Source: Bolinopsis microptera (lineage: Eukaryota > Ctenophora > Tentaculata > Lobata > Bolinopsidae). Taken from it: 64,000 nucleotides of DNA. Where the stretch lies: positions 199,812-263,811 of the forward strand of contig NC_087080.1 in assembly GCF_026151205.1 (NCBI RefSeq). The letters run 5' to 3'. The position numbers and the translations under genes are program-made. Position 1 is the stretch's first letter. Each line of letters opens with the position of its first letter. The notes under the pieces were generated by a model that made no database searches, was not told the DNA's origin, and was given only the letters and a program-made list of their open reading frames with translations. This document shows positions 22,071 to 33,582 of this stretch, in pieces.

Positions 22071-22926
22071 CATCCAATCTTTGCAGTTGTTTCTTTCATG
22101 GTAGTCGTGAGCGTCTATACTTTCAGTCTTTAGCTTGCTCATTTTGTATTTACATCATTTGTACAAGACTAGATGGTAGCCATGTTCTGTGTCCTAAACC
22201 TAACTTTAGTGTGCATGTTATCTATTATGTTGGTCTCAGTTTAAACCTGAAAGCCATTGAATATGTTTGCCACTGCTTCTCAGCTGATCATAAATAATTT
22301 AAAATAGGGTTCAGTGTTCTGACCATTTGTGTATGTAGATGAAGCAAGGTCAGGAACCCAGCACGGTGAAGGATTAGGCCGGTTATCTAGCAAATATCTC
22401 TGTCACTATACTTTTGTTGCTCAGTATCATTAGTATCATCATTGAAGATTGTGCATACACAACTTTATTAAAGTAAATGTTAGACAGTGTTATTTCGAAT
22501 ACATCCCAGCACAAATATTATCAGCTTCATCAATCTTGATATCTTAACGATGACCCTGGTCAAACAATTTAAAACTTCTGTAATTTCATTTCTAGTATGC
22601 GTATAGGAAATCGATAAGGCTTCAAAATGATATGTTCGGCGACCTTTTAGCTCAATCACGAGACTCAGTAGGAGTGATTGAACTGTAAGGGACAATTGAG
22701 GCTAACGAATTAGCAGTTTCAAGTTAAGTTTAATATAATAAAGAATTAATTATAATAACCAATGAATTATACAGGTTGTACGTACACGCCACAGAATTAA
22801 AAACGTTCTGATCGAGCTGCACTTGCACTGATGAGCTGAACGTTTGCGGAGTTACAATCGCGAGCTACAAACGCGAAACTTTCAAAAGGCAATTGCGCGG
22901 CTTATAGGTAAAATTAAAAATTAGCT

Positions 22927-23054
22927 TCAGACTATAATTAGATTAAAAAAAAATTGTTGTATTCAGTATACATTTTATTTATAAATTGTAAATTAGATAT
23001 AATTTAATTCAAAACAATATGCAACAAAATCAAAATAAACAATAAACATTCAAA
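22927..23054. other. Palindrome spacer
   Basis: 128 bp of AT-rich, apparently unique sequence between the two arms. The arms diverge somewhat just before it (around 22880-22905 against about 23078-23100) but match again at GTAAAATTAAAAATTAGCT. No gene is visible. Confidence 0.75.
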
Positions 23055-23919
23055 AGCTAATTTTTAATTTTACTAATAAGCCGCGCAACTATATTCGGAA
23101 GTATCGCGTTGGTAGCTTGCGATTTTAACTCCGCAAACGTTCAGCTCATCAGTGCAAGTGCAGCTCGATCAGAACGTTTTTAATTCTGTGGCGTGTAGTG
23201 TGTACGTACAACCTGTATAATTCATTGGTTATTATAATTAATTCGTTATTATATTAAACTTAACTTGAAACTGCTAATTCGTTAGCCTCAATTGTCCCTT
23301 GCAGTTCAATCACTCCTACTGAGTCTCGTGATTGAGCTAAAAGGTCGCCGAACATATCATTTTAAAGCCTTATCGATTTCCTATACGCATACTAGAAATG
23401 AAATTACAGAAGTTTTAAATTGTTTGACCAGGGTCATCGTTAAGATATCAAGATTGATGAAGCTGATAATATTTGTGCTGGGATGTATTCGAAATAACAC
23501 TGTCTAACATTTACTTTAATAAAGTTGTGTATGCACAATCTTCAATGATGATACTAATGATACTGAGCAACAAAAGTATAGTGACAGAGATCTTTGCTAG
23601 ATAACCGGCCTAATCCTTCACCGTGCTGGGTTCCTGACCTTGCTTCATCTACATACACAAATGGTCAGAACACTGAACCCTATTTTAAATTATTTATGAT
23701 CAGCTGAGAAGCAGTGGCAAACATATTCAATGGCTTTCAGGTTTAAACTGAGACCAACATAATAGATAACATGCACACTAAAGTTAGGTTTAGGACACAG
23801 AACATGGCTACCATCTAGTCTTGTACAAATGATGTAAATACAAAATGAGCAAGCTAAAGACTGAAAGTATAGACGCTCGCAACTACCATGAAAGAAACAA
23901 CTGCAAAGATTGGATGCCT

Positions 23920-24390
23920 AAGTTTGGTGGCCCTAGCACTCCCAGAACGCCCACTAGAGACTTGGTTCCATTTCCGTATCAAAAAGCTGGTTCCTGAGTA
24001 TCCGAGATTGTAGAACCAGATGATACGGTTTTTGAGGCATTTTGATACGGTCATTTCAGTCTGTTAAAGTAGTTTCAGAGTGCTGGAAATGGTTGAACGG
24101 TGTAGGGGGATGTGTTTACTAACTATTTTGACGTCAAAATTGTCGCCAGAGGCTCCCTGAGTCATGAAATGAACAAAAATGAAATTTTTTCTAAACTCGT
24201 CGGATTGCCCCAAAACAGATCGGAATCGTTTGGTATTGACCATAATAGTGTTCCTGCAAAGTTTGGTGGCCCTAGCACTCCCAGAACGCCCACTAGAGAC
24301 TTGGTTCAATTTCCGTATCAAAAAGCTGGTTCCTGAGTAGTGAGTATCCGAGATTGTGGAACCAGATGATACGGTTTTTGAGGCAATCAT
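23920..24390. repeat. Inner copies of the ~308-bp unit (right arm)
   Basis: Mirror of 21600-22070, with the CRE-like palindrome near 24128. It differs from its partner by small indels, including an extra GTAGTGA-type insertion near 24336. Confidence 0.75.
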
Positions 24391-24604
24391 TTGATCCGAT
24401 GCTTATCGAGTAATGATGAGATCCACTGGAACCACAGGGGGCAAGAACGAGGATATGATCTTCTTAGAAGACAATGATCTGATCTATCGGAGACAAGAAC
24501 CCTGCATGCGATCAAACGTGATCTGAACCTTATCAAGAAGGATTCACATGCTTGCTGCTTGTTTGTAAACAATTGACTCGTTATCCCTGTCACGATGAAG
24601 CGGG

Positions 24605-24612
24605 TATAAATA
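24605..24612 (+). promoter_or_regulatory. TATA-like box of the right-arm gene
   Basis: TATAAATA within CGGGTATAAATACCC, about 320 bp upstream of the ATG at 24927. It is the exact mirror of the left-arm box. Confidence 0.45.
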
Positions 24613-24926
24613 CCCTCGTGAAATATAGCTCACCCGGTTTCAGTTTACTATTTCACACACTGAGTACAATCTTTTGACATTTCAACTTTAAGCTCTATCT
24701 TTCAAATACACATTTTTATTTTGTAGTTTACGCTACGTGCCTGTCTTCTTTGCCTACTTTACTCTAAACTACGTTGTTTTCTACAACTAGTTCTGAGTCC
24801 TCCCTTCCTACTCCTATCTGGACTGTGTTGTTTCCTACAACCAGTTCTTTGACTACACTTCTCCCTATCTGAGTTTTACTTATTGGCTGTTTTTTACAGC
24901 TAACTCAGTCAACACGACTACTCCCT

Positions 24927-26547
24927 ATGGATACATCTCAGGTAAATGCCGTGGTTGAGCTCATTCGTGACTCCCACAAGTTCGATTCATCTTTAGGTGT
25001 ATATTATCATAATATGCAGGATGCTTCGCCTCCTTTATCACATGCTTATTCTGACCCCCTGACCGTGTGCTCCTCTGTAGTACTGCGGTTAGAGTGTGGT
25101 TCTTATGTGTTCATTTCTGATCTTAAGTCAGGTCCTAAGATACCCCACGTTAGATTGTTTTGTAGTTCCTTAGTTCAGCTCATGTTTCCTTTATCTGATA
25201 AGTTGCAACAGTTCTTTAAGCACTTTTTCCCCTGTAAGCACACTTTAGATGTATATGAATGTTCTGACCACTGCTCACTAGATAAGGATGGCTCTGTAGA
25301 GGCTCTCTTAAATTTATATAGCTGCATAATAACTGATAGGTCTCTTAAGTTTAATCTCTTGGAGAGCCAGAAAGTATTAGATGGAATAGTTGCAAGTTTC
25401 CACACCTCCATAAGTTCTAAGATTTTAGTTAGATACTCTGACCAGTTGTTTCATTCTGTTGAGGAAGTTCGGGCAGACAAGTCGTACTCTGTTATGATTT
25501 GTTCTGCCGAACAGGTACTCCAGAATAGGAAGGAACTAGGTGCCAAGTTAGATAATCAGTCACGTAAACATTCAGTCAAACCCTCTGTCGACTCAGACGA
25601 GGATTTCGAGCAAGCACCTAAGTTTAAGAGTAAGAAGTTGAAACGTTCAGATATAGATTTGCCTAAGTTTTCTGATTATGTAAAGATTGATCCATCTATT
25701 TCCAAACATAGTCTAGATTGTATTAAGGAACTGTCTTCCTCTCGTCCCTCATCCAAATCATCTGTACCACCCAACTCATCTGTACCACCCAACTCATCTG
25801 TACCACCCAACTCATCTGTACCACCCAACTCATCTGTACCACCCAACTCATCTGTACCACCCAAATCATCTGTACCACCCAACTCATCTGTACCACCCAA
25901 ATCATCAGCTCAACCCTAATCATCAGCTCAACCCAAATCATCAGCTCAACCCAAATCATCAGCTCAACCCAAATCTTCAGCTCAACCAAAATCATCAGCT
26001 CAACCCAAATCATCAGTTCAACCCAAATCATCAACTCAACCCAAATCATCAGCTCAACCCAAATCATCTGTACCACCTAAATCATCAGTTCAACCCAAAT
26101 CATCAGCCCAACCCAAGTCATCAGTTCTACCCAAATCATCAGCTCAACCCAAATCATCAGTTCAACCCAAATCATCAGCTCAACCCAAATCATCAGTTCA
26201 ACCCAAATCATCAGCTCAACCCAAATCATCAGTTCAACCCAAATCATCAGCTCAACCCAAATCTTCAGCTCAACCAAAATCATCAGCTCAACCCAAATCA
26301 TCAGTTCAACCCAAATCATCAACTCAACCCAAATCATCAGCTCAACCCAAATCATCTGTACCACCTAAATCATCAGTTCAACCCAAATCATCAGCTCTGG
26401 ATCAGGAATGGATCCTTCCCAGCCTACTATCCTTACCCACAGCTTCACCTCAACCTTCCTCCAACCTTGCCTGGAAGTTCATCCTACTACTGTGCTTAGT
26501 TCTTTTAGATCTGCGTTTAAATTATTATAACCGAGTTAAATTATTTT
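24927..26547 (+). pseudogene. Right-arm copy of the unknown repeat protein, with a nonsense codon
   Basis: The first 270 or so residues are the same as in the left-arm copy. In the hexapeptide tract a Lys codon has become TAA (25917-25919, codon 331) at ...SSAQP-stop. After this stop the same frame stays open through the rest of the repeats and the same C-terminal hydrophobic end, to about 26547. So one substitution separates it from a full-length copy. Either this arm now encodes a truncated, unanchored form, or it is a young pseudogene or a base error. The VPPN/VPPK repeat order also differs from the left arm. Confidence 0.7.
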
Positions 26548-26683
26548 GAAGGTATTGAAGTATTGAATGATATTATGATTGATGTTGTGCAAAACTATTA
26601 CTACCGCTTTATTACTGCCAATTGCTGTTACAATTTGTAGAAACTGATTTATACATTTATACATATGATATCAAAAAATCAAA

Positions 26684-28496
26684 GACTTGGAAACTGATAA
26701 ACGGTTTACTAGGTAGGAAGAGATCAAACAGATTACTAGTTTTCCCTAATCAAGATGCAGCGCATAATTTTAATTATTATTTTGTTAATATTGCTAATGA
26801 TCTTTTACTAAAAACGTATGGTGAAAATGCTAACGCGGATTTAACAGATTTTAATAAATATATGCCTGAGAGGAACATAAGCGAGCTATCGGATATTAAT
26901 TTTTCAAGTGAAGAAATAAATAATATTATAAGTAAGCTTAATAATAGCAAGGGTACGTATTATTCTCCTAGGGTCCTCAAACTTTTAGCTACCACTTTAA
27001 GTCCTTTACTGGCTGATATTTTTAATAAATGTGCAAATGAAGGTTATTTTCCGAAAGAATTAAAAGCAGCAAAAATAATTCCTTTGTATAAGAATAAAGG
27101 ATCTATTTCTGATATAAGCAATTATCGTCCTATTTCAATGCTACCTGTTTTTGCTAAGATTTTCGAGAAGTTAATACATAAAAACGTATCTGATTTCTTT
27201 AATAAGCACAATCTTTTCTGTGATAATCAGTTTGGTTTCCGCAGTAAGCACTCAACCTTTCATGCACTTGTTTCAGCAGTAGAAAATCTTCATGATGCTA
27301 TCGATAATAAGAATTTTACATTAGGTATATTTATAGATTTTTCCAAAGCTTTCGATACAGTGCGGCATAATATCTTGTTAGAAAAGCTGGAGAACTATGG
27401 TATTCGAGGAAATGTCATTAAATTATTAAACAGTTATTTATCAGATCGGTTTCAGTATGTTAGCTATGGGGGATTCGAAAGTTGTCTCTTGAAAATAACC
27501 TGTGGTATTCCACAGGGGTCAGTGTTAGGCCCCCTGCTCTTCATTATTTTTATCAATGATTTGGCAAATATTTGTGAGTTAGCTAAATTTATCCTCTTTG
27601 CAGATGATTTAAACCTTTTTCTTCAAAATAAAGACCGAAATTTACTCTACAAAAATGCTAATGAGGTATTATCAAAGATTCACGACTATTGCTGCTTAAA
27701 TAGGTTAATCATTAATTTTGAAAAATGCTGTTTTATGGAATTCGGAAGTAGTAAAGTTCCTAAGAATCAAAAGTTTGTTGGAATACTTAACAACCAGTTT
27801 AATCAAGTGAATAAGTGTAAATTTTTGGGAGTCATTATTAATTCTAATTTAACGTGGAATGATCATATTACCAATGTAATAACGCAAGTTTCAAAATCTT
27901 GCGGATCACTCTACTCCATAAGTTCTATAGTACCAGCCAAAGTGTTAAGACAAGTATATATTTCACTTGTTCAACCATATTTAATGTATTGTATACCACT
28001 GTGGGGTGCTGTTTTTCACCATCCTTTGCTGCAAAAACTGTGTGTGTTGCAGAAAAAATGTATTCGTATTGTGAGTAGAAAAACAATAAAGATTGATCAC
28101 AAGTTTCAACATACGAAACCAATGTTCTTTCGTTTGAAATTATTAACCTTGTTTAACTTATTTACATACTTTACTGGATGTATTGCAATGAGGCTACTTA
28201 AAGAACAAATTCCTGTTGATGTTTATCGCCGGTTTAGCAAGTCAAGTAGATCATGCAGACTTCTATATCCTAAATTCTCAATGTCTAAGACCAAGAATAG
28301 TAATTTTGTTTTTAATGCATCCAAAATTTTAAATTATCTCCTTGATCATGATGTACCGTATCATATTTTGTCAATTTCACTATTTAAAAAGAGATTTAAG
28401 AACCATTTGCTTCATATACAAAACCTAGGGCTAAATGGGGATCATGGATGGCTACCATGTAATCACGATATCTTCTCGAATGTATCAATTTCATAA
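26684..28496 (+). CDS. Reverse transcriptase of the truncated LINE
   Basis: Element-derived sequence enters mid-frame at KTWKLINGLLG, the usual linker between endonuclease and RT. The RT core is complete: NYRPISMLPVFAKIFEKL, GFRSKHSTFHAL, FIDFSKAFDTV, CGIPQGSVLGPLLF and FADDLNLF (catalytic Asp pair). A typical C-terminal domain follows (YISLVQPYLMYCIPLWG). The frame formally starts at an ATG at 26622 inside host palindrome sequence, so that start is not real for the element. The endonuclease and any ORF1 are missing, so it is a dead-on-arrival copy with an intact RT frame. Confidence 0.88.
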
Positions 28497-28922
28497 AATA
28501 AGTTAATTTCAACTAGGGAAATATAAATTGAAGTTAATGTTTTGGGGACGTTGTGTGTTTTTTGTGTGTATTTTATTGTGAGTATTTAAAACAAGATGGG
28601 GACTATAATTGTAACGGTTTAACTGTATACGTCTTTATTAATGTTGCCTCCGATTTCACTACACTGACAACATTCACTTTTTATTTTTTGTGTTATTTTT
28701 TACTTGAGATCTCATATCATAAAATTTTACCATCGCGATACGGGTATTAATTTACCTCCCAGCGGTGAGACACCGCTTCCCTCCATCGCCATGTTTGAAG
28801 CTCTCCCATCATCTGTTCTACTTCAGAGGGAAGTGATTTATTTTATATTTTGAAATTGTTATTATTCCAGTATAACAAATAAATTTTCTAATCGTGTAAA
28901 AAAAATCGTGTAAAATCGTGTA
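28497..28922 (+). other. 3' UTR and tail of the truncated LINE
   Basis: Non-coding AT-rich segment ending in the short tandem tail AATCGTGTAA. An AATAAA-like string (ACAAATAAATTTTC) lies near 28875. Confidence 0.7.
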
Positions 28923-29234
28923 AATCTCAAAAATAACAAAGTAACAATCTGCTCTCTTTAATTATTGAAATCCATCCAAGTAAAAAGTTGTATTACCAGA
29001 GAGGTTAAATTTAAATTTCAAACAACCTTGTCTACAGCTTCTTGGAAGAAAATGGAACCGGATTCTAGTGGACGTTCTGAAACTGGTAGGGCTACAAAAC
29101 TAAGTTGGAACACATCTTGTTTGAATACTGTTGAACCAAATTCAACTCTCTGCAACAACACAAGCAGACAAAATTTCTCAAAATCCGTTTTATCTGCTCA
29201 ACTGGTTCTAAATTCTTGAATCCAGCCAAGGGTA

Positions 29235-30130
29235 TAATGGGTGTTCTGGGAGTGCTAGGGCCACCAAACTTTGTAGGAACACTATAAGGGTCAATACCAA
29301 ACGATTCCGACCTGTTTTGGGGCAATCCGACGAGTTTTAGAAAAAATTTCATTTTTGTTCATTCCGTTTATTCCATGACTCAGGGAGTCTTGGGCGACTA
29401 TTTTGACGTCAAAATAGTTAGTAAACACATCCCCCTACACCGTACAATCATCTCCAGCACTCTGCAGCCCCTTTAACAGACTGAAATGACCGTATCAATA
29501 TCGGATACTCAGAAACCAGCTTTTTGATACGGAAATGGAATTAAGTCTCTAGTGGGCGTTCTGGGAGTGCTAGGGCCACCAAACTTTGTAGGAACACTAT
29601 AAGGGTCAATACCAAACGATTCCGACCTGTTTTGGGGCAATCCGACGAGTTTTAGAAGAAATTTCATTTTTGTTCATTCCGTTCATTCCATGACTCAGGG
29701 AGTCTTGGGCGACTATTTTGACGTCAAAATAGTTAGTAAACACATCCCCCTACACCGTACAATCATCTCCAGCACTCTGCAGCCCCTTTAACAGACTGAA
29801 ATGACATTATCAATATCGGATACTCAGAAACCAGCTTTTTGATACGGAAATGGAATTAAGTCTCTAGTGGGCGTTCTGGGAGTGCTAGGGCCACCAAACT
29901 TTGTAGGAACACTATAAGGGTCAATACCAAACGATTCCGACCTGTTTTGGGGCAATCCGACGAGTTTTAGAAAAAAATTTCATTTTTGTTCATTCCGTTT
30001 ATTCCATGACTCAGGGAGTCTTGGGCGACTATTTTGACGTCAAAATAGTTAGTAAACACATCCCCCTACACCGTACAACCATTTCCAGCACTCTGAAACT
30101 ACTTTAAAAGACTGAAATGACCGTATCAAA
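29235..30130. repeat. Three tandem ~308-bp units (right arm)
   Basis: Mirror of 18113-19010, with three CRE-like TTTTGACGTCAAAA palindromes at about 29400, 29715 and 30030. Few base differences separate it from the left arm. Confidence 0.85.
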
Positions 30131-30227
30131 ATGCCTCAAAAACCGTATCATCTGGTTCCACAATCTCGGATTCATCTTCTGGACTTCAGATGAACACGCC
30201 AAAACCAAAGTATTAAAGCTCTTTGGC

Positions 30228-30351
30228 AAGCATCGAGTACGATACGACGCGCAATTGTGCTTGAAGTGACGACGCGCACGAGCGATAAGGAGCTACTTAT
30301 CGCTCGATCGACCGAGCGATAAGTCCGCGCGGCACCCGACTACCATGAGCC
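30228..30351. repeat. Right terminal inverted repeat
   Basis: Inverse of 17875-17998, including the CTTATCGCTC hairpin, and followed directly by TTA. Confidence 0.75.
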
Positions 30352-30681
30352 TTAACTATAACAAATAATGAATACCAGTATATATTACTTTTACTTTGTA
30401 TTACGAGCACTCAATACCTAAGGTTAAAATGTAATGCTGCTTTGCAAAGTGTGCATTAATATTAAACAAGATAAAGTTAGCAACTCAGTGCTCCCTAGTC
30501 ATGTACACACTTATAGTCATTAAGCCGCGCACTGAACTTGACACGCAGTTTTAATAATCCGTAACCATGGTAACACCACCTTAGTTCTCAACTTGACAAT
30601 TTGCTTAATTTAAAAAGAAGCTACTTGAATAGCAACTGTTTAAAAAGTAAGTAGGTTTCACATCACCAGTCACCATGGTAA

Positions 30682-30808
30682 CTAAACCTTTTGTTTTTTA
30701 TTTTTCTTAACGAGCGGCTGAATATTCTCCTTCTCAGAAGGAGCAGGTTTTGTAGAGGAATGTTGAGTGTGTCGTGTAACAGCTGATACTCCGTCAACAA
30801 ACTTCGTC
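30682..30808 (-). CDS. SMC2: SMC2 last exon (condensin subunit C-terminus)
   Basis: After an acceptor ending TATCAG, the exon completes an Arg codon and reads TKFVDGVSAV, the conserved end of the SMC2 ATPase head. A variable Lys-rich tail follows (e.g. EKENIQPLVKKNKKQKV) to TAG at 30684-30682. SMC2 pairs with SMC4 in condensin to compact mitotic chromosomes. The phase matches the preceding exon exactly (AG|G). Confidence 0.9.
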
Positions 30809-30831
30809 CTGATAGGTGAGGGTCTTATTAT

Positions 30832-31840
30832 AACCAATCAGAGCACAGTACTCACACCACGTGACACAAAGTAACCAATCAGAGCACAGTACTCACACCA
30901 CGTGACACAAACTAACCAATCAGAGCCCAGAACTCACACCACGTGACACAAAGTAACCAATCAGAGCACAGTATTCACACCACGTGACACAAAGTAACCA
31001 ATCAGAGCACAGTACTCACACCACGTGACACAAACTAACCAATCAGAGCACAGTACTCACACCACGTGACACAAACTGACCAATCAGAGCACAGTACTCA
31101 CACCACGTGACACAAAGTAACCAATCAGAGCACAGTACTCACACCACGTGACAAAAAGTAACCAATCAGAGCACAGTACTCACACCACGTGACACAAACT
31201 AACCAATCAGAGCACAGTACTCACACCAAGTGACACAAACCAACCAATCAGAGCACAGTACTCACACCACGTGACACAAAGTAACCAATCAGAGCCCAGT
31301 ACTCACACCACGTGACACAAAGTAACCAATCAGAGCACAGTACTCACACCACGTGACACAAACTAACCAATCAGAGCACAGTACTCATACCACGTGACAC
31401 AAACTAACCAATCAGAGTACAGTACTCACACCACGTGACACAAAGTAACCAATCAGAGCACAGTACTCACACCACGTGACACAAACTAACCAATCAGAGC
31501 ACAGTACTCACACCACGTGACACAAAGTAACCAATCAGAGCACAGTACTCACACCACGTGACACAAACTAACCAATCAGAGCACAGTACTCACACCACGT
31601 GACACAAACTAACCAATCAGAGTACAGTACTCACACCACGTGACACAAAGTAACCAATCAGAGCACAGTACTCACACCACGTGACACAAAGTAAACAATC
31701 AGAGCACAGTACTCACATCATGTGACACAAAGTAACCAATCAGAGCACAGTATTCACACCACGTGACACAAACTAACCAATCAGAGCACAGTACTCACAC
31801 CACGTGACATAAACTAACCAATCAGAGCACAGTATTCACA
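30832..31840 (+). repeat. 41-bp satellite filling an SMC2 intron (CCAAT + E-box in every unit)
   Basis: 25 units of 41 bp (the last partial). Each has AACCAATCAGAGCACAGTA followed by CACACCACGTGACACAAA and AGT or ACT. The CCAAT box (NF-Y type) and CACGTGAC (bHLH-ZIP type, as bound by USF/MITF/TFE proteins) are nearly invariant, while the third-to-last position alternates G/C. It occupies about 96% of the last SMC2 intron (30809-31859). Whether it acts as an enhancer is unknown. Confidence 0.93.
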
Positions 31841-31859
31841 ATATAAATATTCAATTTAC

Positions 31860-31990
31860 CTGAAGAGAACGTTAGCATTCTGGAACATGCCATCTTTGAG
31901 GGAGACCACGACGAATTGAGAATGTTTGAAGTGAGCCCTCAACATCTGCCCGATGTTCTGAGTGTGGGACAAGTCTAGCGCTGCGTCCAC
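31860..31990 (-). CDS. SMC2: SMC2 exon: D-loop and end of ATPase domain
   Basis: Bounded by CTCTCCAG acceptor and GTAAATT donor. It encodes [35 protein letters not shown] and ending ...NANVLFR, very close to animal SMC2. The first codons continue the Walker B Glu from the upstream exon (LDE|VDAALD). No indels. Confidence 0.93.
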
Positions 31991-32010
31991 CTGGAGAGAA
32001 ACACGTGTCA

Positions 32011-32082
32011 GTATTCCATAACAGAAACGTTTTAGTATTCCCTAACAGAAACGTTTTAGTATTCCCTAACAGAAACGTTTTA
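32011..32082. repeat. 24-bp repeat, left part (SMC2 intron)
   Basis: Three units of GTATTCCCTAACAGAAACGT plus TTTA. The same unit continues, about eight copies, at 34015-34205. The two blocks are split by the TIR element. Confidence 0.85.
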
Positions 32083-33412
32083 CAGCAATAGCAGCAAATC
32101 TGGGGAAACTTGGTGGACATTGACTTTTTTCACACAATTTCAGTATGTTGACTTCAATATTATGTTGCAGCTTATTGTGGTTAATCTCAATGTTGGAGTG
32201 ATGTTTTTCTGGTGCACAAAACACTACAGTACGGTTATGTTGAATAATTGTGGTTAATGGGTCATCTATGTGGCCACTATGGTGGTTAAAATACCAGTTT
32301 TAGGGTTAACCACCATTTTGAGATATGATATTATGAACTGAGTAGTCATTATATTGAGATCATATCATGGTGCAACTATCACAAAAGTTTTCAAACCTCA
32401 TGGGGGGCATTTTGTGGTCCTAATGGTGGTTAAATTGAAGATGAACGGTGAGCTATAAATATTGCTCTGATTATAGATGTATAGTGGTGGTTGTTCATTT
32501 GTGCATGGATGATAATTTTTTATCACAAATGTGCAATTTAATAGTATGGTTGATTTGAGGTGGTTAATATTCGTAAAATGTGCTAAAAAGATGGTTAAAA
32601 TGTCAAAATTCGTTGTTAACCACCAATCAAAACATTATTAATGATTTTAGTCAACATCTTATGGTCAACAAAGGACATTTGAAGGGTCTTGATAAAAGTT
32701 ATCAAGAAATGTTGTCATAAAAGTGGTTAAAAGGGCTATATTACTTGCTAGGCTGTTGAACAAGGCATCTATTAAAGTGAAAATTAACCACAATATGAAC
32801 TTCAGATAATGGTTTGCTATCCAAATGAGTGTATATTTGTTTGCAAATCCATAATTGACCCCAAGTTCATGCATTATGATCAATGTGCAGCTATGGTGGT
32901 TAAAATGTCTCGAAAATACCCTATATTTGCACTAATTAACCATTTTTAGAGCACATATTAGCTTTGTAAAGCTATAGCTGGCCATGCTACATTATCTAGA
33001 TATAACTACCTGCTCATTTATATGACCAGAAACATTGCTGAGTCCTATGTTGCGTCCATCATGGTTAATAAAGGTCTAAAATTGACCAAAATCAGTGTTT
33101 TTGGTCGTTTTAACCACCATACGGCCACACATTTTGTGACATTATCTTTAAAATCACTTATTATCCTCCAGCTATCTCTCATAATCAAATTTCAAAACAA
33201 AATAAGGCACAAAAAGTTCGGAGGTTGCTGAATAATGGTTAATTTGTGATGGCTTCTGTTGACCGAAAGTCCAAAATAAACATGTTTTAACCACATTGAG
33301 GCCACATCTAAGGTTTTATGGTATTGGGACCATAGCCAAAAGTTTTGGGCACCTGAATGGTGACCTCTGCTTTTGAAATTATGGTGATATTTCAATGCTG
33401 TGCCATACCAGG

Positions 33413-33450
33413 TGGTTAAGTACGCGCACGCGCGCGCGCGCGCGTACAAA
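33413..33450. repeat. Alternating CG/CA tract (Z-DNA-prone), copy 1
   Basis: GGTGGTTAAGTACGCGCACG followed by a pure CG run and TAC. A second version of the same block is at 33583-33622. Confidence 0.7.
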
Positions 33451-33582
33451 CATGGTTTTTTTGATATACCACAGTTGGTGGTTAACTGTTCTACATCAAA
33501 CCTTCACTAAAAGTATTGGGCACCATAGTGGTGACATAATATATAAAGAATTTAAGCCTAGACTAAATATGTTGGCCTACAG

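Larger units (their letters stand above)
26684..28922 (+). mobile_element. 5'-truncated CR1/Jockey-group LINE inserted in the right arm
   Basis: The left arm shows the empty site: ATCAAATCTCAAAAATAAC is continuous there, whereas the right arm has ATCAAA, then about 2.24 kb, then TCTCAAAAATAAC. The insert starts inside coding sequence (no endonuclease) and ends with three AATCGTGTAA-type repeats (28890-28924), the sort of short 3' tail repeat seen in CR1-like LINEs. Any target duplication is at most a few A residues. Confidence 0.88.
17875..30351. mobile_element. 12.5-kb palindromic (foldback) element with TTA flanks
   Basis: The left arm is 17875-22926, the right arm 23055-30351, and a 128-bp AT-rich spacer lies between. 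Subtracting a 2.24-kb LINE inserted in the right arm gives 5.05 and 5.06 kb arms. The outer ends are exact inverses starting GGCTCATGGTAGTCGGGTGC, flanked by TTA on the left (17872-17874) and TTA on the right (30352-30354), as expected for a 3-bp target duplication. Near each end are three CTTATCGCTC strings, two forming a hairpin. Each arm holds ~308-bp tandem units and a copy of an unknown gene pointing outward. No transposase is visible. A TTA/TAA target and GG-starting ends are seen in PIF/Harbinger transposons, but that link is inference. Small differences between arms and the one-sided LINE argue against a read artefact. Confidence 0.8.

Noticed and set aside
17875-30351. Palindrome as a missed-adapter long-read artefact
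   Set aside because: Arms differ by substitutions and small indels, one has a LINE insertion, and the ends have matching TTA flanks.
30832-31840. CRISPR-like array
   Set aside because: Units are contiguous 41-bp satellites without unique spacers, in a eukaryotic intron.
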